DNA from: a virus
Length of the DNA stretch: 30,565 bases
Reading direction: 5' to 3' (one strand)
IMG/VR virus record: IMGVR_UViG_3300032325_000886
Span: 1 to 30,565 of that record
Positions 15,002 through 21,619 of the stretch are shown one piece after another (position 1 is the stretch's first letter; the number at the start of each line of letters is the position of its first letter). Under the pieces are notes generated by a model, which saw nothing but the letters and a program-made list of their open reading frames with translations, did no database searches and was not told where the DNA came from. The position numbers were made by a program, and so were the translations under genes.

Positions 15002-15934
15002 ATGGCTAAAATTCTTCTTTCAAACCTCAATACAGCCATTGCAAGCATCATTGGAAAAATCAATGAAGGCGTAGTGGCGGCACGAGATACCGGCATTGCC
15101 TGGGCGCGAGTGCCAGAAAAGGTAGATTTCCAAGCAGAAGTTGTCACAGCCACCGAGCGGTTTACCCGCGCTCAGACCGTAAGCGGCGGCGGCGTGACGC
15201 GCGAAAGCGTCGAAGGGCAGCAGCTTACGGTGCAAGAACAAGACCCTGTTGAAACGGTTGTGGTGGAATCAAACGCAGAGGCCACTGCTCGCGTTGAAAT
15301 TTCTGCTGAATCAACCACCGATAAAAGCACCGAAACGGGAACCGAGACACAGACTTCGACTCAGACGAACACCGAAACGGGAACCGAGACACAGACTTCG
15401 ACTCAGACAAATACCGAGACTGCAACAGAAACACAGACTTCGACTCAGACGAACACCGAAACGGGAACCGAGACACAGACTTCGACTCAGACGAACACCG
15501 AGACCGGAACCGAGACGCAAACCTCGACTCAGACAAATACCGAGACTGCAACAGAAACACAGACCTCGACTCAGACAAATACCGAGACTGCAACAGAAAC
15601 ACAGACCTCGACTCAGACGAACACCGAAACGGGAACCGAGACACAGACCTCGACTCAGACAAATACCGAGACTGCAACAGAAACACAGACTTCGACTCAG
15701 ACGAACACCGAAACGGGAACGGAAACACAGACCTCGACTCAGACGGAAACGGAAACCAATACACAAACCGGAACTGAAACGGGAACTGAAACGGGAACTG
15801 AAACGGCTACTACTACGGAGACTCAAACGCAAACACAGACTTCGCAAACAAGGACATGCGATTTGTATTCTTATTACAGCCTTAGTAGTGGGGGATCTTT
15901 CAGTATTCAGAGCGGAGGGCAAAACTTTAGCTAA
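15002..15934 (+). CDS. Thr-rich 14-residue-repeat virion surface protein (putative)
   Basis: 310 residues. A non-repetitive N-terminal region (~1-108) with amphipathic helix and beta-like segments is followed by ten copies of a 14-residue unit E-T-G/A-T-E-T-Q-T-S-T-Q-T-N-T (residues 111-250), a degenerate Thr tail, and a distinct C-terminus (RTCDLYSYYSLSSGGSFSIQ). Every second residue of the unit is Thr. There is no signal peptide and no SD. The gene lies 24 bp after the DUF3431-like gene and 5 bp before a second repeat protein with the same period. It is likely a virion fibre or decoration protein and a candidate O-glycosylation acceptor. That role is inferred from composition and neighbours. 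Confidence 0.7.
   Translation: MAKILLSNLNTAIASIIGKINEGVVAARDTGIAWARVPEKVDFQAEVVTATERFTRAQTVSGGGVTRESVEGQQLTVQEQDPVETVVVESNAEATARVEISAESTTDKSTETGTETQTSTQTNTETGTETQTSTQTNTETATETQTSTQTNTETGTETQTSTQTNTETGTETQTSTQTNTETATETQTSTQTNTETATETQTSTQTNTETGTETQTSTQTNTETATETQTSTQTNTETGTETQTSTQTETETNTQTGTETGTETGTETATTTETQTQTQTSQTRTCDLYSYYSLSSGGSFSIQSGGQNFS
15332..15751 (+). repeat. Ten 42-bp tandem repeats (Thr-rich unit)
   Basis: Ten 42-bp units encode E-T-[G/A]-T-E-T-Q-T-S-T-Q-T-N-T. Two DNA subtypes are present. The Gly type uses GGA ACC GAG and the Ala type uses GCA ACA GAA. Their order is G G A G G A A G A G, with silent differences, which points to duplication and shuffling of older units rather than one recent burst. 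Confidence 0.95.
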
Positions 15935-15939
15935 CAACT

Positions 15940-16725
15940 ATGGCACTTGAAGATATAAATGGAATGCAAGCAAATGTCAGGGGGTCGCATAGCACCTCTG
16001 GGAGTTCGTCGCAAAGTTCCAGCCGGTCACAAAGTTCCAGCCGGTCGCAAAGCCGTTCATCCAGCACTTCGCAAAGTTCTTCACGAAGCCAAAGCTCTTC
16101 CAACAGCCAATCCTCGTCTCGTAGTCAGTCTGGCAGCCAGTCGAACAGCCAGTCATCGTCCCGCAGCCAGTCAGGTAGCCAGTCCAATAGCCAATCTTCT
16201 TCTCGCAGTCAGTCAGGTAGCCAGTCGAACAGCCAGTCATCGTCCCGCAGCCAGTCAGGTAGCCAGTCCAATAGCCAATCTTCTTCTCGCAGTCAGTCAG
16301 GTAGCCAGTCCAATAGCCAATCCTCGTCTCGTAGTCAGTCCGGCAGTCAGTCGAACAGCCAGTCCTCTTCCCGTAGCCAGTCCGGCAGTCAGTCGAACAG
16401 CCAGTCTTCTTCCCGCAGCCAGTCCGGTAGCCAGTCGAACAGCCAGTCTTCTTCACGCAGCCAGTCCGGCAGTCAATCCAGCAGCCAATCCTCTTCGCGT
16501 TCTGCAAGCACCTCCCGCAGCGGCAACACAAGTAGATCGAGCAGCGCGGCGGATAACCGCAGTGCTTCCCGCCGACAAGCAACTACGGAACCGCTGCGCA
16601 CCAGTCGCACTACAAATGGTGCAAAAACTACGATGACTACGGAAACTCCAAACCAACAAGAAACCGTCACTTTTGAGGATGAAAGCGTAATTGTTTCGTT
16701 TTCTATCCCAATCAAAGCCGCATGA
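15940..16725 (+). CDS. Ser-rich 14-residue-repeat virion surface protein (putative)
   Basis: 261 residues. A short N-terminus (MALEDINGMQANVRGSHS) is followed by a Ser/Arg/Gln-rich lead-in, nine 14-residue units S-Q-S-S-S-R-S-Q-S-G-S-Q-S-N (residues 56-181), a Ser/Arg/Thr-rich spacer, and a C-terminal beta-like segment (TVTFEDESVIVSFSIPIK). Ser occupies every odd position of the unit. There is no signal peptide. The stop overlaps the next gene's start (ATGA, 16722-16725), so it is translationally coupled to the GT-B glycosyltransferase. It resembles the dipeptide-repeat regions of serine-rich adhesins that are O-glycosylated by linked enzymes. The family itself is unknown to me. Confidence 0.7.
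   Translation: MALEDINGMQANVRGSHSTSGSSSQSSSRSQSSSRSQSRSSSTSQSSSRSQSSSNSQSSSRSQSGSQSNSQSSSRSQSGSQSNSQSSSRSQSGSQSNSQSSSRSQSGSQSNSQSSSRSQSGSQSNSQSSSRSQSGSQSNSQSSSRSQSGSQSNSQSSSRSQSGSQSNSQSSSRSQSGSQSSSQSSSRSASTSRSGNTSRSSSAADNRSASRRQATTEPLRTSRTTNGAKTTMTTETPNQQETVTFEDESVIVSFSIPIKAA
16105..16482 (+). repeat. Nine 42-bp tandem repeats (Ser-rich unit)
   Basis: Nine 42-bp units encode S-Q-S-S-S-R-S-Q-S-G-S-Q-S-[N/S]. Synonymous Ser codons (AGC/AGT/TCN) alternate between neighbouring units in the middle of the array, giving an 84-bp higher-order period. The period equals that of the unrelated Thr array 350 bp upstream. Confidence 0.95.
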
Positions 16726-17813
16726 TCTCATTTTTTGGCATTATTCATCAATCTGGCGGCTGTGGAGCCGAACTTCTTGGAGCGATTCATTTACTTCGCA
16801 AGAAAGGCGTGAAGGTGCGCTGCATCGTGCCAATGGATGATCCCGTGGCGCACGGCTCTCGCGCAAAGTGGCTCCGCTCGCTGGGCGTAACGGTTGTAAA
16901 CTATCGCCCAGGTATGTTTGAGCGCTGTCCGGCGCTTGTGAGCTTTGGCGAGGATACATGCTTTGACTACATGCGTGAATACGCCGACCGACCTAAGCAC
17001 ATGGTTTGGACGAGCGGCATGTCTTTTGGAGTCGATGTGGAATACAATGCGTTACGAGACGGGCTTATTGACGAATTTTTCTTTCAGACCCCAGAAAACG
17101 CTCAAAGAGTGGCCCCGCAAATTCTAAAAGGCTGCGGGATAGACCCGATTCAAATCAAAGCCCGCCAGAATTACATCCCGTTCATCGACCCCGATTGCGA
17201 ATTGATGCCGCTGGCTATCGAAGAGCGTTCTGAGAACGAGTTTGTGGTAGGTCGGGCTACTCGTGACGACCCAGAAAAATGGCACGACGAAAGTTGGCGT
17301 ATGTATGGGAACATACTTGTTCCTCAACATAAATCTTTACTTGTGAGAGTTGCGGGGTGGGGGCAGAACGCCTTGGAAAAAGTGGGGAGCCCGTGTGATC
17401 CCACCAGTAAGTGGGCGGGGTATTTTAATTTGCAGTTGAACGGGCATATTTACGGCTCCCAAGAAATGGCGGCGTTTTACAAAAATATCCATGTGCTTCT
17501 GCACTACTACCCATGCGTAGAATCGTTTGGGTATTCTACGGTTCAGGCCATGCTCGCCGGGGCGATCCCTATCGGAGCAAATGAAGGGGGCTTCAAGGCA
17601 TTGATTCAACATGGGGAAACTGGGTTCTTGGCCCACAGCCCAGATGAGGCAACCTACTACGCTTCCTCTCTTGCATTTGATGAAAGCCGTCGTCAACGCA
17701 TGAGCGAAGCCGCTCGAAGCTGGGTCATTAACGAGGGCCCCGGAAGTGTGGAAAAAGCATGGCCGTGGTGGCGTGACTTATTGAATGTTTTAGGAATCCC
17801 CATCCCGAATTGA
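16722..17813 (+). CDS. GT-B glycosyltransferase (GT4-like)
   Basis: 363 residues with a two-domain GT-B layout. The N-terminal part starts GIIHQSGGCGAELLGAIHLL and contains VRCIVPMDDPVAHGSRAKWL and CPALVSFGE. The C-terminal donor-binding part has HYYPCVESFGYSTVQAMLAG (259-278), then AIPIGANEGGFKALI and GETGFLA. The E-x7-E motif of GT4-like enzymes appears as E267-x7-Q275, a conservative change at the second acid. It overlaps the Ser-repeat gene by 4 nt (ATGA) and is followed directly by the next ORF. Expected role: transfer of a sugar from a nucleotide donor, with the adjacent repeat proteins as plausible acceptors (inferred). Confidence 0.82.
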   Translation: MISFFGIIHQSGGCGAELLGAIHLLRKKGVKVRCIVPMDDPVAHGSRAKWLRSLGVTVVNYRPGMFERCPALVSFGEDTCFDYMREYADRPKHMVWTSGMSFGVDVEYNALRDGLIDEFFFQTPENAQRVAPQILKGCGIDPIQIKARQNYIPFIDPDCELMPLAIEERSENEFVVGRATRDDPEKWHDESWRMYGNILVPQHKSLLVRVAGWGQNALEKVGSPCDPTSKWAGYFNLQLNGHIYGSQEMAAFYKNIHVLLHYYPCVESFGYSTVQAMLAGAIPIGANEGGFKALIQHGETGFLAHSPDEATYYASSLAFDESRRQRMSEAARSWVINEGPGSVEKAWPWWRDLLNVLGIPIPN

Positions 17814-17815
17814 TT

Positions 17816-18421
17816 ATGGAGATAGAGCCTTTCCGCCATATAAACAACTTGCCGGACATAGCTTCAGGGGCCAAGCCTTCCAACGTTGTGCAACCTCGTA
17901 TGTATCGGCAGGCGATGATTAAGGACAAGGACAACAATATCTATGCGGTGTATGGGGATAGGTTAAAGAAGGGAGCGATAACCGATGGTGTGCCTTGGCA
18001 GGCTATGGAACTCGGACAGGACGGGTCGGGTTACTCTTTCAGGGTCTACCCCGGCACGATAAACAACATATTGCCATCTAACACTTTTTTAAGTGACGGC
18101 GGGCTTGTTAAGTTTTCTATATCGGCTGGTCAAAAACACTATTTGTTCCTTGATGTTGCTACGGACGGAACCAAAGTGACATTGGCTACCTTGAAAGTCG
18201 AAAGCAATCTGCCAACCAATGCCGCTCCCGTGAGCGAGGGGATTGCGCCTGCAAAAATTGTCATTCCGTTGGGGGTAATTCAAGACAAATCAGCGCTGGC
18301 TTTGCGTAGCTCGTCTTTAACTGCATCGCCTGTCGTTGCTGGCAGTCGCTCAATAGCTCCAGCGAGTCCCAACGACGAGCCGTTCATCCGCCTCTGGATG
18401 TGGAAGGTAGAGGGCAAATGA
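17816..18421 (+). CDS. Hypothetical virion-associated protein
   Basis: 201 residues from ATG 17816, which lies 2 bp after the GT-B stop. A TTG at 17810 overlapping that stop is a possible alternative start. The sequence is beta-rich: NNIYAVYGDRLKKGAI, GSGYSFRVYPGTINNILPS, GQKHYLFLDVATDGTKVTLA, APAKIVIPLGVI, and a C-terminus WMWKVEGK. No known family is recognised. The mix of short beta strands and the context of repeat and fibre-like genes suggest a virion appendage protein. The 3' end overlaps the next start (ATGA, 18418-18421). Confidence 0.65.
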   Translation: MEIEPFRHINNLPDIASGAKPSNVVQPRMYRQAMIKDKDNNIYAVYGDRLKKGAITDGVPWQAMELGQDGSGYSFRVYPGTINNILPSNTFLSDGGLVKFSISAGQKHYLFLDVATDGTKVTLATLKVESNLPTNAAPVSEGIAPAKIVIPLGVIQDKSALALRSSSLTASPVVAGSRSIAPASPNDEPFIRLWMWKVEGK

Positions 18422-20094
18422 CCACCCGACAGGTTCCATACTACGATTTTATCCCATTAGAGACGTTTCGTTATGCCGATGAATTTACTACACGCACCCA
18501 CGATGATTTTGGCGAGAACACTTTCAATTCTATTTATGTTGTAAGCTACACTCCTTCAAACAGGCCAATTACAGCTTACGAAGACTATGTTTCTTTTTAT
18601 TCAACCACGACGAGTATCCCGTCTGCCAAAGTGGTTTCTGTCGGAACAGAAACATCCTTGAGCCTAACAACTGGCGCAACAACAACAAGCCGTTTTCGAT
18701 TCTCGGGGGGTGCGCGAAAAACTATCGGGTCTACCCCGGTGCAGGGTAGCGCAGTGACGTCACAGAGAGTCGCAAAGCAATCTGAAACATCTCCTTATGG
18801 CGGAATCAGATTTGAAGTCTTCGACAATTCTGACGACAACTCTGTGTTTAGCGTGGTCGCGGGGGCGGGCGGGTTGCCTTCGTATCAGGAATTACAAGCT
18901 GGGCAAGTTATTGGGGGGAAAGCGGGATGGTCGTTTCAAGTGACTCCAGTGCAGGTTGTAATGCTCGACTCGGATGGTAATGGCGATTACCCTGTTGTGG
19001 ACATTGTAACATCAGAAGGCACTTCGACTTGGACGGAGTATCTTTATGATGACCCGCAAATAACGGTTTATTCGGTTAGCAAAACGGCCAACCGTGTATC
19101 GGTAGGCACAACTCCCCAAATACAAACGCTGGCAATAGAATCTTATTCATATAATACAACTTTAAGCTCATCAACTTATGAATACTTGAAAGCAAACACA
19201 ACGGATTTTACCGCAGAGGTATTTGAGCCTTACACAAAAACCGGGTTTACTTCAACAGAGTATGATAATCTGGGAGCATTTATAGCTCAAAAAACTTTTT
19301 TATACGGGAAAACAAAAAGCGTTTCTTTTCAGCGGCACTCCAAATCAACATATAACGGCACTGCGTTTTCTGACCCTCCGTATGTCGCGCTGACTAAAGG
19401 TGAAGAATTTGACGGGATCAGGGTCCGCGTATTCAGAACATTTTCTGGACGACTTCCTTGGCACAACTATGGTATGCAGCCCATTATAGCGGGGGCCCCG
19501 GGCGAAAACTTTTTTTTAGAGCCAGTCGGCCCTCCCTGCATTGGTGGAATTCATCGAAGCGGAAATAACTTTGGGCTGGCCGACAACTGCCCTTACACTT
19601 TTCCTGCCAGCTTGCTTTGGCCGGGGCAACACAAGTCAGAACAGGTCGCCCCCTTTGCGTCTTTTTTCTATGAAGGCGGGGTCCCTTTAATTTCGCACAG
19701 CATCACTTGGGAACATGATGCTCGCACTTACAACTGGGTAACTGCCGATGGGGTAAGAGGAGAAATACAAGTGCAAGGTAAGGTTAATGATACAAGCGTA
19801 AGTAGCGCTAAATTCAGTATAAGTGTGACAGGAGACTGTAATTATACGGGGGTAAATGTAACTACACAGGCAGGTGGAGAATACTTTTCCGATAAGAAAG
19901 CCACTTTAGTAGCCAACTCTCCTCTTATTGTTTCGATCCAAGGCGGAACCAAAACTTTTGGTCAGGGAACTTTTGAAATAACAGAACCCATGCGCTTTAA
20001 AACACAGTTAGCTGCTGGTTCTGTCATTGATCCCGGCGTAATCATTATTGGGAAAACTTACGTAGCAAGTAGAAATGTGTTTATTGCTCGATGA
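18418..20094 (+). CDS. Large beta-rich putative virion/tail protein
   Basis: 558 residues from ATG 18418, chosen because it overlaps the upstream stop as ATGA and has a GAGGG-like purine run upstream. An in-frame ATG at 18400 would add six residues. Composition is rich in Ser, Thr, Tyr and Gly with many short strands (YAAS-type loops, VVDIVTSEGTSTWTEYLY, GGVPLISHSITWEHDARTY, KFSISVTGDCNYTGVNVTT). No signal peptide or membrane segment is seen. It is probably a structural appendage or baseplate-like protein. The coding stretch looks more A/T-rich than the capsid genes. It overlaps the GT-A-like gene by 4 nt. No family is recognised. Confidence 0.65.
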   Translation: MTTRQVPYYDFIPLETFRYADEFTTRTHDDFGENTFNSIYVVSYTPSNRPITAYEDYVSFYSTTTSIPSAKVVSVGTETSLSLTTGATTTSRFRFSGGARKTIGSTPVQGSAVTSQRVAKQSETSPYGGIRFEVFDNSDDNSVFSVVAGAGGLPSYQELQAGQVIGGKAGWSFQVTPVQVVMLDSDGNGDYPVVDIVTSEGTSTWTEYLYDDPQITVYSVSKTANRVSVGTTPQIQTLAIESYSYNTTLSSSTYEYLKANTTDFTAEVFEPYTKTGFTSTEYDNLGAFIAQKTFLYGKTKSVSFQRHSKSTYNGTAFSDPPYVALTKGEEFDGIRVRVFRTFSGRLPWHNYGMQPIIAGAPGENFFLEPVGPPCIGGIHRSGNNFGLADNCPYTFPASLLWPGQHKSEQVAPFASFFYEGGVPLISHSITWEHDARTYNWVTADGVRGEIQVQGKVNDTSVSSAKFSISVTGDCNYTGVNVTTQAGGEYFSDKKATLVANSPLIVSIQGGTKTFGQGTFEITEPMRFKTQLAAGSVIDPGVIIIGKTYVASRNVFIAR

Positions 20095-21155
20095 TCGCCA
20101 TCACCGTCGCCGCAACTAAGTCTTACCTACACGCATGGCCCCAGTGCGTCCGTGCCATTGCAGCCGCTGCGTCCCACCATGACGAGGCGCACTTTATTTT
20201 AGCAACCGACGAAAGCAAGGAAGCCAAATCTGCGTCAGAACTTGCCAAGCAGGACTTACCAGAGGGCTGGAAGGTGAGCGTTCTTGCACTGCCAATGAAA
20301 GATGACTCCAGCACACGCTACAAGGAGGAAGCGCAAATGCGGATTGCCGCCCTCCAAGGAGCTTGCTTTTCATTTGCCAGAAAGATACGCGCCTCTCGTT
20401 GCCTTGTTGTAGAAAGCGACACAATTCTTCCGGCTGACGCCCTGCGTGTGCTGGAATGGGCGCTTGATATGCCAACGGCGGATGGGTCGCCACACTACGA
20501 CATCGCCGCAGCAACCTACCCTAACGGGCTTTTCCTTGGCGGGTTCGGTTCTCCACAGCACCAGATTGCCGAGGATTTCCTGCCTCACGAAAGGAAATTA
20601 CGCCCACGGCTCAAATTGGCTTTTGATGAGTGCGAAAAACGGCTAAAAGCTATCAAGCCTCCGACCAATCAAGAGGAAGCACAGGCCGCGCAAAAAATCG
20701 GCGAGAAAGAGAGCAAGCGCATGGGAAGGCTTCGCGAGCGGGTGAAAAACGCGCCACCGGACGGCAACATCTGGGAAGTGACTGCCAAACACGGATGGAG
20801 AAGGCGCGGATGGATGGACTTTGCGTATCCTGGCATTGGATACGGGGCAATTGTCCCGTCCGATTGGTGCGGGCTGGGCTGCACGCTGCTTTCCAAACGA
20901 GCCTTGGCGCACGCAGACTTTACCGGCTACGAAGGCAAAGGCACTCAAGACCTTTTCTTGTGCTGGTCGCGCTGGCACCCCGCTGGATTGAAAATCGCCT
21001 GTGTCCCACACATTGCCTGCGACCACATCAAGCGTAAATCGTCCGATGCTCCGAAAGACGCTCCCAACATCATTCACTACCGCGCATACCATGAGACAGA
21101 GGGGGAATGCCGAGGCCATCTGCGGGTGCGCCAACAACCGTTTATTTCCGTATGA
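20091..21155 (+). CDS. GT-A-like glycosyltransferase with helical insert
   Basis: 354 residues. The N-terminal Rossmann-like start (MIAITVAATKSYLHAWPQCV, then HFILATDES) and a LVVESDTILP segment with a D-x-D-like E108-S-D110 fit a GT-A nucleotide-sugar-binding fold. The C-terminal third has GLGCTLLSKRALAHADFTG, then GTQDLFLCWSRWHPAGLKI and CVPHIACDHIK, the usual acceptor-side 'G-x-G, QD, G-K, H' pattern of GT2-type enzymes. A charged helical insert (~180-225) separates the halves. It is the last gene of the (+) cassette and is coupled to its neighbour by ATGA. It likely acts with the GT-B enzyme on phage structural proteins (inferred). Confidence 0.72.
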   Translation: MIAITVAATKSYLHAWPQCVRAIAAAASHHDEAHFILATDESKEAKSASELAKQDLPEGWKVSVLALPMKDDSSTRYKEEAQMRIAALQGACFSFARKIRASRCLVVESDTILPADALRVLEWALDMPTADGSPHYDIAAATYPNGLFLGGFGSPQHQIAEDFLPHERKLRPRLKLAFDECEKRLKAIKPPTNQEEAQAAQKIGEKESKRMGRLRERVKNAPPDGNIWEVTAKHGWRRRGWMDFAYPGIGYGAIVPSDWCGLGCTLLSKRALAHADFTGYEGKGTQDLFLCWSRWHPAGLKIACVPHIACDHIKRKSSDAPKDAPNIIHYRAYHETEGECRGHLRVRQQPFISV

Positions 21156-21334
21156 AGGACACAATGTATTGCAATGACGCATTGCTTCCAGAAAACGGAG
21201 ATTGGTTTGATTTGAGCGCGTTGCTGGAATCAAATTTCCGACCGATTCAAATCAGGGAGATCGCATCCTTTTCCAGCCCCAGCAGTGAGCGACAACCGGC
21301 GGCGTCGGACTCAAGTAACCCGCGCACGGCATAA
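21152..21334 (+). CDS. Possible small ORF (60 aa) coupled to the GT-A-like gene
   Basis: ATG 21152 overlaps the upstream stop as ATGA, the junction style used throughout this cassette, and gives a 60-residue peptide starting MKDTMYCNDALLPENGDWFD. The last 88 bp run antisense to the opposite-strand gene ending at 21247 and read like a shadow, so the real protein may be only the first ~30 residues or may not exist. No family is recognised. Confidence 0.28.
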   Translation: MKDTMYCNDALLPENGDWFDLSALLESNFRPIQIREIASFSSPSSERQPAASDSSNPRTA

Positions 21335-21525
21335 AGCTCAGCAAGCGCGGTTTTGGCTTTTGGGAATTCGGACTCTGGAAAACTTGAACTGAGGATATGC
21401 GTCTCGCGGGAAACGATTGTTTCGTTTAACCGCCGCAAGAAATAGCCGGTAAAATCTGTATTCCGCATGAGGCGGTCGATTGATTCCAGGTCGCGCTGGG
21501 CGCGGTATTTTTCGTCGTGCGTCAT
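21247..21525 (-). CDS. Small protein following portal and tRNA
   Basis: 92 residues, helical and charged: MTHDEKYRAQRDLESIDRLM, NTDFTGYFLRRLNETIVS, FPKAKTALAELYAVRGLLES. Small helical proteins of this type with an 'x-D-F-x-G-YFLRRLNE' segment commonly sit beside phage portal genes. Their role is unclear to me (perhaps a head-assembly accessory). The start ATG lies 2 nt after the CCA end of the tRNA gene, so there is no room for an SD outside the tRNA. It is transcribed with the portal and convergent with the GT-A-like gene. Confidence 0.7.
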   Translation of the reverse strand: MTHDEKYRAQRDLESIDRLMRNTDFTGYFLRRLNETIVSRETHILSSSFPESEFPKAKTALAELYAVRGLLESDAAGCRSLLGLEKDAISLI

Positions 21526-21527
21526 AG

Positions 21528-21601
21528 TGGTAGCAGGACATGGAATCGAACCATGAACTTCTCGTTATGAGCGAGACGAGATACCATTTCTCTATCCTGC
21601 A
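21528..21601 (-). tRNA. tRNA with CAT anticodon (Met or Ile2), CCA encoded
   Basis: On the minus strand the 74-nt sequence folds as a full cloverleaf. Acceptor TGCAGGA pairs with TCCTGCT (six pairs plus a U1-U72 mismatch). U8 and A9 are present. The D arm is GAG/CTC with a GG-containing loop. The anticodon stem is TCTCG/CGAGA with loop CTCATAA. The variable region is 4 nt. The T arm is CATGG/CCATG with loop TTCGATT. The discriminator is A, followed by CCA. The anticodon stem lacks the three G-C pairs of initiator tRNA, so elongator Met or lysidine-modified Ile2 (AUA) is likelier. It lies 18 nt after the portal stop. Confidence 0.9.
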
Positions 21602-21619
21602 GTTTGGAGGTTGCAAAAA

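Noticed and set aside
15249-15950. Arg/Pro/Leu-rich frame over the Thr array
   Set aside because: Its composition is that of a frame-shifted repeat and it has no non-repeat domain or RBS.
15332-16482. Possible CRISPR array
   Set aside because: The repeats are contiguous and coding, with no unique spacers.
21171-21185. Palindrome GCAATG-ACG-CATTGC between convergent genes
   Set aside because: The loop is only 3 nt and there is no T-run on either strand, so a terminator call is not supported.
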